Shown one piece after another: positions 1-8,422 of a DNA stretch of 64,000 bases. Position numbers and translations under genes: made by a program. Within the stretch, counting starts at the first letter, position 1; every line of letters starts with the position of its first letter. Under the pieces are notes generated by a model, which had not been told where the DNA came from, made no database searches, and saw only the letters and a list, made by a program, of their open reading frames with translations. Source of the DNA: Gammaproteobacteria bacterium (GTDB lineage Bacteria; Pseudomonadota; Gammaproteobacteria; Pseudomonadales; Azotimanducaceae); contig JAUIED010000002.1 in the NCBI GenBank assembly GCA_030428905.1, positions 1 to 64,000 of the forward strand, written 5' to 3'.

Positions 1-875
1 TGCGCCCGCAGGTTGTGCGTGCGAACGACCTCGTTCCAGATCGCTTCGTGTTTCGGCATCTCCTCGGCAAGGCGCAAGGGCTGCGGATCGCCCACATCCA
101 CTCCCAGCGAGCTGCCCAACTCCGGCCAAAGGGAAGGCCAGTGGATAACATCACCGTTGGTCACGTTGTAGGTCTCACCGGCAGCTATCGGGTTGCGTCC
201 GGCCCAGAGAACGGCCTCGGCGAGCAGGTCGGCGTCGGTCGCCTCGGTAACGAAGTCACCGCCGCCGGGAAAGGTGAACGGCAAACCCTGCGCCTGCTGC
301 ACGGCTGCCAGCACGCCGATGGCAGCCACGGTGTTCATGGGGCTGCCCTGGGCGACACCGCAGACGATCTGTGGGCGCAGAATGGAAAACGCCCAGCCAC
401 CGGCAGCTGCGCGCTCGCGCACCAGATCTTCCTGGTTCCAGTAGAAGTTGGCGCCTGCCGGCCGCGGCTGCCATTCCTTGCCCGGCAACGACATGGGCCG
501 CAGGTGGGCGCCATAGGCCTTAGTGCCCTGCAGCAGGGTCAGGTGCCGCGCGGGTTGCAGATGATTGAGCACGTTCTCGAGCATCCGCGCGTTGGTCCGT
601 ATCTGTTCCTCATGGCGCCAGCCGCCGATGAGGTCGTCCCGCTCGTACAGCGCGCAGTAGACGATATTCGTTACGCCCTGGCATGCCTGCGAGCGGAAAG
701 CGTCCGCGCAAGCGGCTCGATCCGTGAGATCCACCGACAGCCACCGCGCCTGGCCTGGCGTCTGCGGCGTTCGACGGCTCAGCGCCACCACGTCCACCCC
801 ATCACGTTCGAGCGCCGTCACCACCGCCCGGCCCACGAGGCCAAGGCCGCCAATCACAAGATATTTCTCCGCCAT
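1..875 (-). CDS. PRISE-like short-chain reductase, partial at the left edge
   Basis: The minus strand reads open from an ATG at 875 to the window edge, giving 291 residues without a stop. The N-terminus carries the dinucleotide-binding glycine motif GGLGLVGR (residues 9-16). GTKAYGAH (117-124) and NFYWNQED (143-150) match the signature of the progesterone 5-beta-reductase/iridoid synthase-like (PRISE) branch of extended SDRs, in which the Lys and Tyr/Phe of these motifs act in NADPH-dependent reduction of enone carbonyls. Family members are about 350 residues, so perhaps 60 are missing. A role in steroid enone reduction would suit the rest of the window, but that is inference. The gene is divergent from the oppA-like gene, 38 bases away. 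Confidence 0.8.
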   Translation of the reverse strand, partial: MAEKYLVIGGLGLVGRAVVTALERDGVDVVALSRRTPQTPGQARWLSVDLTDRAACADAFRSQACQGVTNIVYCALYERDDLIGGWRHEEQIRTNARMLENVLNHLQPARHLTLLQGTKAYGAHLRPMSLPGKEWQPRPAGANFYWNQEDLVRERAAAGGWAFSILRPQIVCGVAQGSPMNTVAAIGVLAAVQQAQGLPFTFPGGGDFVTEATDADLLAEAVLWAGRNPIAAGETYNVTNGDVIHWPSLWPELGSSLGVDVGDPQPLRLAEEMPKHEAIWNEVVRTHNLRA

Positions 876-913
876 GGCATCATTGTGTCTCAACACTTCA
901 GTGCTTGGAACTT

Positions 914-2458
914 ATGCACCGTTTTCTGCTGTCCCTCATCACGTTGCTGCTCAGCGCCACTGTTGCGGCGGAGCTGCGCATCGGCCTCGGCGGCGAGCCG
1001 TCGACGCTGGACCCGCACCGCTACAACCTGCGCATAGAGGAAACCGTGCTCACGGATCTGTTCGAGGGGCTGGTGACCTTTGCGGCGGATGGCAGCGTCG
1101 CGCCGGGAGTGGCGGAGTCCTGGCAGACCTCCGACGACGGCCTGACCTGGCAGTTCAACCTGCGCCGGGATGCCCGCTGGTCAGACGGTCATCCGGTGAC
1201 TGCGGAAGACTTCGTGTACGCCTTTCGCCGGCTGCTCAATCCCGCCACAGCCGCCAGCCTCGCCTATTTCATGTACCCGCTGGCGAACGCCCGCGAGATC
1301 GCCACTGGCGAGGCGGAGCCACACACGCTGGGCGTGCAGGCGGAGCAGCCGCACACCCTCGTCATCACGCTCGCAGCGCCTTATCCGTACCTGCCGGAGC
1401 GGCTGCTCTACCCCACCGGCTACCCGGTGCCGAGACACGTTGTGGAGCGCGTCGGCGACGACTGGGTGCGGCCCGAGCACTGGGTATCCAACGGTGCCTA
1501 CACGCTGAAGGACTGGCGGCCGCAGGAAGCCATTGAGCTTGCGCGCAACAAGCACTTCCACACACCGGCTACGCTGGCCGGCGCCACCTACGTACCGGTA
1601 GCGAGCGCGCAGAACGCTTTCAACCGCTACCGCACCGGCGATCTGCAGGCCATCGCCGGTTTCCCCGCCGGAGAGCTCGAGCGCCTGCGTGCCGAGCGTC
1701 CGGCGGAACTGCGCGAGGCGCCCCTGCAGTCCGCCTTTTACCTGGCGTTCAACACCACGAAACCGCCCTTCAACGACGTGCGCATCCGCCGGGCATTGGC
1801 GCTGGCCGTCGAGCCCCGCGTGCTCACCCATCAGGTGCTGAAAACCGGCGACATCCCATCCGAGTCGCTGGTGCCGCCAATGGTGCCGCGCTACACGCCA
1901 CCGGCCCTGCCCCACGCCAACCTGCCGCAGGCGGAACGCCTGCGCCTGGCGCGGGCACTGCTTGCGGATGCCGGTGTTGGCGAGCGTCTGGAAGTGACGC
2001 TCAAGCACGCCGCGGGCATTGCCAACAAGAAAGCGAGCCTGGCCATCGCCGGCATGTGGCGGCAGATCGGCGTGCGCACGCGCCTGCATCAGGCGGAACT
2101 GCGCGCTCACTACGCCGACTTGCGCCAGGGCAATTTCGAGGTCGGCCACGCGGCATGGCTTGGGGAAGCAAACCCCGAGCACTACCTGGCACTGCTCTAC
2201 AGCGGCACCGGCGACACCAACTACGGCCGCTACGCGAACGCCGAATACGATGCGCTGTTCGAACAGGCGAAGCTGCAGGCTGATGTAGCGGCGCGCCACG
2301 CGCTGCTTGCCCAGGCGGAGGCGGTGGCATCGGCCGATTACCCGGTGATGCCGCTCTACGCCGCGGCATCCCAACGCCTGGTCAGCACGCGTATCCGAGG
2401 CTGGCGGGAGAACGCTCGCGACGTGCATCCGCTGCGCTACCTCGCCGTCGATCCATGA
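914..2458 (+). CDS. peptide/solute-binding protein of an ABC importer (OppA-like, SBP_bac_5)
   Basis: A 514-residue periplasmic substrate-binding protein. I start it at the ATG at 914, not the in-frame TTG nine bases upstream, because this gives a clean signal peptide (MHRFLLSLITLLLSATVAA). The mature protein opens with LRIGLGGEPSTLDPHRYN, typical of family 5 extracellular binding proteins, followed by GLVTFAADGSVAPGVAESW and the DGLTWQFNLR and RWSDGHPVTAEDF blocks of OppA-like proteins. The length fits the family (about 500-550). It overlaps the next gene by 4 bases (ATGA), so translation is coupled to the permeases. The ligand, probably an oligopeptide, cannot be read from the sequence. Confidence 0.9.
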   Translation: MHRFLLSLITLLLSATVAAELRIGLGGEPSTLDPHRYNLRIEETVLTDLFEGLVTFAADGSVAPGVAESWQTSDDGLTWQFNLRRDARWSDGHPVTAEDFVYAFRRLLNPATAASLAYFMYPLANAREIATGEAEPHTLGVQAEQPHTLVITLAAPYPYLPERLLYPTGYPVPRHVVERVGDDWVRPEHWVSNGAYTLKDWRPQEAIELARNKHFHTPATLAGATYVPVASAQNAFNRYRTGDLQAIAGFPAGELERLRAERPAELREAPLQSAFYLAFNTTKPPFNDVRIRRALALAVEPRVLTHQVLKTGDIPSESLVPPMVPRYTPPALPHANLPQAERLRLARALLADAGVGERLEVTLKHAAGIANKKASLAIAGMWRQIGVRTRLHQAELRAHYADLRQGNFEVGHAAWLGEANPEHYLALLYSGTGDTNYGRYANAEYDALFEQAKLQADVAARHALLAQAEAVASADYPVMPLYAAASQRLVSTRIRGWRENARDVHPLRYLAVDP

Positions 2459-3378
2459 GCCTGGCCTGGCTGGCGCGCCGCCTGGCCGGTGTCGTGCTCA
2501 CCTTTGCCGTGATCGTCGCGGCGGTGTTTGGCCTGCTGCGGCTGGCGCCGGGCGGGCCGTTCGACGGCGAGCGCGCCCTGCCGCCGGAAGTGGAGGCCAA
2601 CCTGCGCGCCGCCTACCATCTCGACGAGCCGCTGCCATATCAATTCGCACGCTACGTGGCAGCCCTCGCTCAGGGCGATCTCGGCCCTTCGTTCAGGCAG
2701 AAAGATTTCACCGTGAACGACCTGGTGGCCCGCGGAATGCCAGTGAGCGCCACCCTCGGCGCCGGCGCGCTGGTATTGGCCGCTGGCGTCGGCCTGTGGA
2801 TCGGCATTAGCGCCGGGTTGCGGCCCGGCAGCAGGCGAGATGCCCTGCTGATGAGTATCGCCAGCCTCGGCATCGCCCTGCCGCCGGTGGTCGCCGCACC
2901 TGTGCTCGTGATGGTGGTGGCGGTGTTCTGGCAGCTCCTGCCGGCGGGTGGCACCGGCGGGCCGGCGCACTACGTGCTGCCGGTGCTGGCCCTGGCGCTA
3001 CCGTACACCGCTGCCGTGGCCCGTCTCACCCGCGGCTCTGTGGTTGAAACCCTCGCTGCACCCCACCTTCTCACGGCCGCCGCCAAAGGTTTGCCGCAAC
3101 GTCGCGTGCTCCTCCGCCACATCCTGCCGCTAGCGCTGTTGCCGGTGCTCAGCTACCTCGGACCCATGGCCGCCGGTCTGCTGGCGGGCTCCGTAGTGGT
3201 GGAGCAGGTGTTCGACCTGCCGGGCATCGGCCGCTACTTCGTGCAGGGCGCCATCAACCGCGACTACACCCTGGTGATGGGCGTCACCCTGGTGTATGCC
3301 GCCCTCGTGCTCTTGTTCAACCTCGCCGTCGATCTGCTCTACGGCCGCCTCGATCCACGCATCCGGCTGGCCCGGTGA
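2455..3378 (+). CDS. ABC importer permease, OppB-like
   Basis: A 307-residue inner-membrane protein with an N-terminal helix, then LRLAPGGPFD, which matches the PGDP-type segment of OppB/DppB proteins, and about five further helices. The cytoplasmic EAA loop (AAAKGLPQRRVLLRHILP, around residues 203-220) contacts the ATPase subunits. The C-terminus has VVVEQVFDLPGIGRYFVQGA, a strongly conserved OppB block. It overlaps oppA-like by 4 bases and the following oppC-like gene by 4 bases, so the three are one translational unit. Confidence 0.92.
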   Translation: MSLAWLARRLAGVVLTFAVIVAAVFGLLRLAPGGPFDGERALPPEVEANLRAAYHLDEPLPYQFARYVAALAQGDLGPSFRQKDFTVNDLVARGMPVSATLGAGALVLAAGVGLWIGISAGLRPGSRRDALLMSIASLGIALPPVVAAPVLVMVVAVFWQLLPAGGTGGPAHYVLPVLALALPYTAAVARLTRGSVVETLAAPHLLTAAAKGLPQRRVLLRHILPLALLPVLSYLGPMAAGLLAGSVVVEQVFDLPGIGRYFVQGAINRDYTLVMGVTLVYAALVLLFNLAVDLLYGRLDPRIRLAR

Positions 3379-4211
3379 AACCATCTGTCAGACACACGTT
3401 GTTCGGCACCCCGGCCGCTGCAATCGCAAGCGTGCTGCTGGCCGCCGTGCTGCTCTACCTCGCCGTCGGCGCGAGCCTGTCCGGCTACGCGCTGGAAGAT
3501 ATCGACTGGGACGCCATGGAGGCGCCACCAACCGCCACGCATTGGTTCGGCACGGATCTCGCCGGACGGGACCTCTTCACCCGGGTGAGCAGCGGTGGCC
3601 GTGTGTCGCTGGGCGTGGCGGTCATCGCCACCCTGGTCAGCATCGCCATCGGCGTGCCCTACGGTGCCTTTGCCGGTTATCTGGGCGGCAGGGCGGATCA
3701 TGTGATGATGCGCATCGTCGATACGCTCTACGCCTTACCCTTCGTGCTGGTGGTGATCCTTCTCGTGGTGGTCGTCGGGCGCAGCACCCTGCTGTTGTTC
3801 GCAGCCCTTGGCGCGGTGTTCTGGCTCGATATCGCCCGCATCGTGCGCGGCCAGACCCTGCGTGTTCGCCACGCCGCGTTCGTCGAAGCCTCACGCGGCC
3901 TCGGCGCAGGCACCGTTCATATCGTGCTGCGCCACGTGGTGCCGAACGTCGCCGGCCCGGCCCTGGTGTATGCCACCCTCACCGTCCCCGGCGTCATGCT
4001 CGCCGAAGCGTTTCTGAGCTTTCTCGGCCTCGGCGTACAGGAGCCCGACACGAGTTGGGGCGTGCTCATCGCCGACGGCACGGAGAACATGCAGGCGGCA
4101 CCCTGGGCACTGGCAATCCCTGCCGGTTTTCTGGCTGCCACGGTCTGGTCGCTGAACATCCTCGGCGACCGCCTGCGCGATCGGCTCGATGCGGCAGTGC
4201 GATCCGGCTAG
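3375..4211 (+). CDS. ABC importer permease, OppC-like
   Basis: A 278-residue permease starting at a GTG that overlaps the oppB-like stop. It has an N-terminal helix, the block HWFGTDLAGRDLFTRV found just before the second helix in OppC/DppC, and an EAA loop (EASRGLGAGTVHIVLRHVVP) for ATPase contact. The end carries AEAFLSFLGLGVQEPDTSWG, also characteristic. No OppD/OppF ATPase gene follows: the next gene is a HAD hydrolase. The pump must therefore borrow ATPases encoded elsewhere. Confidence 0.92.
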   Translation: MKPSVRHTLFGTPAAAIASVLLAAVLLYLAVGASLSGYALEDIDWDAMEAPPTATHWFGTDLAGRDLFTRVSSGGRVSLGVAVIATLVSIAIGVPYGAFAGYLGGRADHVMMRIVDTLYALPFVLVVILLVVVVGRSTLLLFAALGAVFWLDIARIVRGQTLRVRHAAFVEASRGLGAGTVHIVLRHVVPNVAGPALVYATLTVPGVMLAEAFLSFLGLGVQEPDTSWGVLIADGTENMQAAPWALAIPAGFLAATVWSLNILGDRLRDRLDAAVRSG

Positions 4212-4220
4212 ACTGACGCC

Positions 4221-4946
4221 ATGGACATTCGCGGTATCTTCTTCGATCTGGGCGGCACGCTGTTTCACTACGACGGCAACCGCAAACGCACCGGCCGCGC
4301 GCTGATGCAGGCCATGAGCCAACTGGCCGGCTCGCGTCACCTCGCACCTGAGGACATCGGCCGCGCCTACCGCGCCGCCAACGATGAGATCGCACGCGAG
4401 TACGCACAGCTCGACTACTACTTGCATGCGGACATGTTCCGCGACACGTTCCGCCGTGCCACGCAAATTCTCGGCATCGGTTTCGACGATGACGTCTACG
4501 CCGTGTACCACCACGCGCAGCACACCGATATCGTCGAAGGGCTGGCGCTGAAAGAGGACTGCCTGCACACACTGGCGGCCCTGCGCGATGCCGGCCACTA
4601 CCTGTCCATCGTGTCCAACATCGACGAAGACATGCTGCACCCGCTGGTGGAACGCGAGGGCCTGCACGACTACCTGCACCACTGGACCAGCTCAGAGGCG
4701 GCGCAGTCCTGCAAACCCCACGCCCGCTTTTTCGAGGTAAGCCTCGAAAAGTCCGGCCTCGCCGCGGAGCACGTGATGTTTGTGGGCGACTCCCCGGAGC
4801 ACGACGTGAACGGCGCCGCACGGGCCGGCATGCGCACCGTGCTGATCAGGAACGGTGACAAGCCCGCACCATTGCAGAGCGGCGCACCAACGGTCGACCC
4901 GGACCACACGGTGGACAAGCTTTCGCAGATTCTGGACCTGGTGTAG
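4221..4946 (+). CDS. HAD-superfamily hydrolase (phosphatase-like)
   Basis: A 241-residue cytoplasmic protein with all four HAD motifs. Motif I is FFDLGGTL (residues 7-14, nucleophile Asp9; the usual second Asp is Gly, as in many DLGGTL members). Motif II is IVSNID, motif III the Lys in SCKPHARFF, and motif IV is FVGDSPEHDVNGA. The insertion between motifs I and II is helical (C1 cap), suggesting a small phosphorylated metabolite. The gene starts 9 bases after oppC-like and its stop overlaps the GTG of the kinase-like gene downstream, so the two are probably translated together. The substrate is unknown. Confidence 0.88.
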   Translation: MDIRGIFFDLGGTLFHYDGNRKRTGRALMQAMSQLAGSRHLAPEDIGRAYRAANDEIAREYAQLDYYLHADMFRDTFRRATQILGIGFDDDVYAVYHHAQHTDIVEGLALKEDCLHTLAALRDAGHYLSIVSNIDEDMLHPLVEREGLHDYLHHWTSSEAAQSCKPHARFFEVSLEKSGLAAEHVMFVGDSPEHDVNGAARAGMRTVLIRNGDKPAPLQSGAPTVDPDHTVDKLSQILDLV

Positions 4947-6085
4947 TGGCGGCGCGGCGCTTCATCCCGGAAACCCCGGAAGCGCTCACCGCAGATTGGC
5001 TCAACGATGTGATGGCGCCGGCAGACCCGGTGCAGAGCCTCACGCAGACCGTGCTCGGCGAGGGTGAAGGCCTCATGGGCGACACCCTGCGCCTTGAGCT
5101 CAGCCGCGCCTCCGGCGCTACCGACAGCCTGGTGGCAAAGCTGCCCAAACTGGAAAACCGCACCGTCGGTGAGCTCCTCGGCGCCTACGAGCGGGAGATT
5201 CTGTTCTATCAGAACTTCGGCGACACGCTGCCCGTGCGCTGCCCGACGCTGCTCTTTGCCGACTTCGACCGCGATCGCGGCAGCGAGAACCAGGAGGTCA
5301 TCCTACGCAAGGCCGACGCACTGCCGCGCTGGACCAACGCCATCACCACCCGCCTGGGGCGCTGGATCGCCGCGTCGAAAAAGCGTCGCTACATCCTGCT
5401 CATTGAGGACGTGGGCGGCGCCGAACCTGGCAACCAGGTGGCCGGTGCCAGCCGCAAGCGCTGCCGTGTGGTGCTCGAACAGGCAGCAAAGCTGCACGCT
5501 GCGTATTGGAACGATGATCGTCTGAAGGGTCAGTTCTGGCTGCTGCCCATGGACGTGGACATGCGCATGCGCCACAGCATGAGCGTGCAGGCAAGACCCG
5601 CGTTCGACGCCTTGTTTCCCGAGGCAGCGCCCAAGCTCGCCCCGTATCTGGACGACGGCAAAGCGCACGGCATCGAGCACACTCAGCAACTTGCGCAGGG
5701 GCCCACCACGCTGCTGCATTACGATCTGCGCCTGGACAATCTGATGTTCGACGTCCGGGGAGAAAGGGATCAGGTCATCTTCATCGACTGGCAGCTCGTG
5801 CGCCGCGGCCACCCCGCATACGACCTCGCCTACTTCCTGTCGAGTGCAGTCACCGATGATGGCAGCGCCGAGGAACTGATCGATCACTACCACCAGGCGC
5901 TGTGCGGCAACGGAGTTTCGGACTACAGCCGTGCGCAGCTGCAAACCGACTACGCGACAGCCCTGCGCGTGGTGGCCATGAGCCTCTCGAGCGTCGACCA
6001 GGTGGATGTGGGCGACGGCCGCGGTCGCGAGCTCTTAACCGGCTGGATGCAGCGGCTCGCCAACCGTCTGGCCGCCGACGGCTGA
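4946..6085 (+). CDS. APH/choline kinase-like phosphotransferase
   Basis: A 379-residue protein of the aminoglycoside phosphotransferase fold. I see the catalytic loop HYDLRLDNLMFD (Asp base and Asn metal ligand) and the metal-binding FIDWQLVRRGHPAYDLAYFL, both near residues 255-295, and an N-terminal lobe Lys in DSLVAKLPK. The closest named groups are the ecdysteroid-kinase-like and phosphotransferase-family proteins that turn up in lipid- and steroid-degrading bacteria. It starts at GTG, overlapping the HAD hydrolase stop, which suggests a kinase/phosphatase pair acting on related substrates (inference). The true substrate is unknown. Confidence 0.85.
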   Translation: MAARRFIPETPEALTADWLNDVMAPADPVQSLTQTVLGEGEGLMGDTLRLELSRASGATDSLVAKLPKLENRTVGELLGAYEREILFYQNFGDTLPVRCPTLLFADFDRDRGSENQEVILRKADALPRWTNAITTRLGRWIAASKKRRYILLIEDVGGAEPGNQVAGASRKRCRVVLEQAAKLHAAYWNDDRLKGQFWLLPMDVDMRMRHSMSVQARPAFDALFPEAAPKLAPYLDDGKAHGIEHTQQLAQGPTTLLHYDLRLDNLMFDVRGERDQVIFIDWQLVRRGHPAYDLAYFLSSAVTDDGSAEELIDHYHQALCGNGVSDYSRAQLQTDYATALRVVAMSLSSVDQVDVGDGRGRELLTGWMQRLANRLAADG

Positions 6086-6104
6086 CTTTACGGAGACCAA
6101 TCTG

Positions 6105-7031
6105 ATGAGCATTCGCGCCGGTATCGGCATCGCCAACTTCACCTTCGACGACGGTGCCGGGTTCTGGGAGTGGGTCAAACTCTGCGACGACGGCGCGGTG
6201 GATTCCATCTGGCAGAGCGACCGCATCATCGGCACCGACGCCAACCTCGAATGCATGAGCGTCATGGCCGCACTTGCCGGCGGCACGAAGAAGATCAAGT
6301 TCGGCATGAACGTGGCCAGCCTGGGTTTGCGCGACCCGGTGCTCATGGCCAAGGCCTGCGCCACCATCGACGTGCTGTCCAACGGTCGGCTGCTGCCCGC
6401 CTTCGGCGTGGGCAGCGCCTTGTCGCGCGACTACGGCGCCACCGGCACACCGACGAAGGGCCGTGGCGAGCGTAGCGCCGAAGGCCTGGAGATCATGGCG
6501 CGCCTGTGGACCGAAGATGAAGTGACCTTTTCCGGCAAACACTTCCAGCTCGACCGCGCCAGCATCGCGCCGAAACCCGTGCAGAACCCCATGCCGCTCT
6601 GGGTGGGCGGCTCGGCGCCCCAGGCGGTGGAACGCACCGCGCGCTGGGGCACCGGCTGGCAGGCGGGGGTGGAAAACGCCAGCGACATCGCGCCCGTGAT
6701 CGAGGCGATCAAGGGCCGCGCCGAAGCACTCGGCCGGCCGATGGATCCTGACCACTTCGGCGCCGGCTTCGGCTTTCGCTTCGGCAGCGCCGATGAGCCC
6801 ATCGTCGAGCGCTACACGAGCCTCTTGTCAAAGCGGCTCGGCCGCGACGCCAGCGGCTTCACGGCCGTGGGCGGAACCGACGAGATGGTGGCACTCGCGC
6901 GCGAGTTCATCGCCGCCGGCGCAAGAAAATTCATTCTGCGCCCCATCGCCTCGGGCACCGCCGACATGATCGAGCAGACCCGACGCATGTCCGAGGAGCT
7001 GCTGCCGGAGATCAACGCCCTGAATTCGTGA
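6105..7031 (+). CDS. LLM-class flavin-dependent oxidoreductase
   Basis: A 308-residue luciferase-like (TIM-barrel) oxidoreductase. The segments GIGIANFTFDDG, GTKKIKFGMNVASLGLRDPVLMAKACATIDVLSNGR and FGVGSALSRDYGA are the classic flavin-site and barrel elements of the LLM family. KPVQNPMPLWVGGSAPQAVERT is the family's phosphate-binding-side block. It may use FMN or F420; the sequence alone does not decide. An RBS (GGAG, 6089-6100 region) precedes the ATG. It lies 19 bases after the kinase-like gene and is the first of four LLM enzymes in this window. Confidence 0.9.
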   Translation: MSIRAGIGIANFTFDDGAGFWEWVKLCDDGAVDSIWQSDRIIGTDANLECMSVMAALAGGTKKIKFGMNVASLGLRDPVLMAKACATIDVLSNGRLLPAFGVGSALSRDYGATGTPTKGRGERSAEGLEIMARLWTEDEVTFSGKHFQLDRASIAPKPVQNPMPLWVGGSAPQAVERTARWGTGWQAGVENASDIAPVIEAIKGRAEALGRPMDPDHFGAGFGFRFGSADEPIVERYTSLLSKRLGRDASGFTAVGGTDEMVALAREFIAAGARKFILRPIASGTADMIEQTRRMSEELLPEINALNS

Positions 7032-7083
7032 TATTCATGGATATTCATCTTCGGAGTAGGCCAGGAATCTCCAAGAATCTCCT
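7031..7083 (+). repeat. two pairs of 10-bp direct repeats upstream of the XRE gene
   Basis: ATATTCATGG/ATATTCATCT at 7031-7050 and GGAATCTCCA/AGAATCTCCT at 7064-7083 are adjacent 10-bp repeats, so equivalent bases sit on the same face of the helix. They fill the gap before a DNA-binding protein gene and could be its own operators; this is inference. Confidence 0.45.
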
Positions 7084-7100
7084 GCGAGCCAACAGGAGAT
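7077..7100 (+). promoter_or_regulatory. hairpin masking the Shine-Dalgarno of the XRE gene
   Basis: ATCTCCTG (7077-7084) and CAGGAGAT (7093-7100) form a perfect 8-bp stem with an 8-nt loop. The 3' arm contains the AGGAG Shine-Dalgarno that sits 8 bases before the ATG at 7107, so the folded leader would block ribosome access. Confidence 0.6.
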
Positions 7101-7106
7101 AACCCC

Positions 7107-7814
7107 ATGAACTTCGGTGACAAACTCAAGAGCCTGCGCGCAGACAAAGGCTGGACCCAACCCGACGCGGCCGAGACCATCGGCGTGGAGCAGTCCTACC
7201 TCTCAAAACTGGAGAACGGCCACTCCACCCCCTCGGGGGCTGTGTTCGAGCGAATCCTGGAAGCCTACGGCCTGAGCGTGGCCAACATGCTTGAAGGGCT
7301 GGATCACTCCGCCAAAGCGCAGCTGCGCCAGATTGCCGAGGTGGATCAGCACCTGTCCTCCCAAAATGATGCCCAGGCGCGGCAGCGACGCCGCTGGGCA
7401 GGCGCGCTCACCGTGTGCATGGCACTGGGTGCGGCGCTGATCTACGCAGGCCAGGTGCATCTGTTCTTTGCCGACACCGAGCACCGCTACGTGTCGCTGG
7501 GTGTCGTTCACGCCGGCGAACCGTCGGACCTGTTTCAACGGCCACCCGCCCACCTGCGCTCACCCGAAGCGATGGATTCGTACCGGCACGACATTGCCAA
7601 CCGCCGAGAGGAGCTGGAGTTGTGGAGCACAGACAACCGCGGCACCGAGTACATCGACGCCGTGCCCGGCGGCACGCGACTCTATGTTCGTGATGGCAGC
7701 CGGCCGATCAATCGCACCAGCAACAAGTTCGTCACTTTTCTCGGCGTGTTTGCGGCCACGCTCGGTTTTTTCGGCCTTCTGGTACAGGCATCAAGCAAAC
7801 GCCGCCCGGGATAA
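7107..7814 (+). CDS. membrane-anchored XRE-type transcriptional regulator
   Basis: 235 residues. An N-terminal Cro/C1-type helix-turn-helix occupies about residues 4-65 (LKSLRADKGWTQPDAAETIG, then VEQSYLSKLENG as the recognition region). A charged linker ends in RQRRRW, followed by a membrane helix (about 94-112), a roughly 90-residue segment that would be periplasmic, and a second helix near 207-226 with a basic tail (SKRRPG). The topology puts the DNA-binding domain in the cytoplasm with a sensory loop outside. I do not recognise the periplasmic domain. Direct repeats and an SD-masking hairpin precede the gene. Confidence 0.82.
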   Translation: MNFGDKLKSLRADKGWTQPDAAETIGVEQSYLSKLENGHSTPSGAVFERILEAYGLSVANMLEGLDHSAKAQLRQIAEVDQHLSSQNDAQARQRRRWAGALTVCMALGAALIYAGQVHLFFADTEHRYVSLGVVHAGEPSDLFQRPPAHLRSPEAMDSYRHDIANRREELELWSTDNRGTEYIDAVPGGTRLYVRDGSRPINRTSNKFVTFLGVFAATLGFFGLLVQASSKRRPG

Positions 7815-7861
7815 GTAAAATGCGCCGCTGCAAACCTGCTCACACATCAAGAGGATAAGCC

Positions 7862-8395
7862 GTGCGCATCGACGCGATTCCAACAGGTAAAAACCCGCCG
7901 GATGACATCAACGTGATCATCGAGGTGCCGGTAGGGGGCGAGCCCATCAAGTACGAAATGGACAAGGCCAGCGGCGCACTGTTCGTTGACCGCTACCTCT
8001 ATACCTCCATGCGGTACCCGGGCAACTACGGCTTTGTACCGCACACGCTGAGCGACGATGGCGACCCCATCGATGTGCTGGTGGCGAGCACCCGCGCCAT
8101 CACGCCCGGCGCGGTGCTCAACTGCCGCCCCATCGGCGCGCTGATGATGACCGACGAAGCCGGCGGTGATGAGAAGATCGTCGCGGTACCGTCCGCCAAA
8201 CTGTCACGCCGCTACGAGAAAGTCGCCAACTACAGCGATCTGCCGCAGATCACCATCCAGCAGATCGAGCACTTCTTCGCCCACTACAAGGACCTGGAGG
8301 GCGACAAGTGGGTGCGGGTCGACGGCTGGGTGGACGCAGAGGCCGCACGCAAGCTCATCCAGGACGGAATCGATCGCGCAGCTGCCAAACAGTAA
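7862..8395 (+). CDS. ppa: inorganic pyrophosphatase, family I
   Basis: A 177-residue soluble pyrophosphatase (PPi to two Pi), of typical length for bacterial family I. It starts at GTG with the RBS GAGGATAA just upstream. Diagnostic blocks are [16 protein letters not shown] (substrate Lys and Glu), [12 protein letters not shown], the Mg-binding [10 protein letters not shown] with its three Asp residues, and [14 protein letters not shown] near the C-terminus. It is a housekeeping gene, useful here because PPi is released by the acyl-CoA synthetases encoded nearby. Confidence 0.96.
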   Translation: MRIDAIPTGKNPPDDINVIIEVPVGGEPIKYEMDKASGALFVDRYLYTSMRYPGNYGFVPHTLSDDGDPIDVLVASTRAITPGAVLNCRPIGALMMTDEAGGDEKIVAVPSAKLSRRYEKVANYSDLPQITIQQIEHFFAHYKDLEGDKWVRVDGWVDAEAARKLIQDGIDRAAAKQ

Positions 8396-8422
8396 CCACA
8401 CCAACGCGTCAGGGGGCACGCC

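Noticed and set aside
15-1037. 340-codon plus-strand frame at the left edge
   Set aside because: It overlaps the minus-strand PRISE-like SDR, which has conserved motifs, and it runs into the start of the oppA-like gene.
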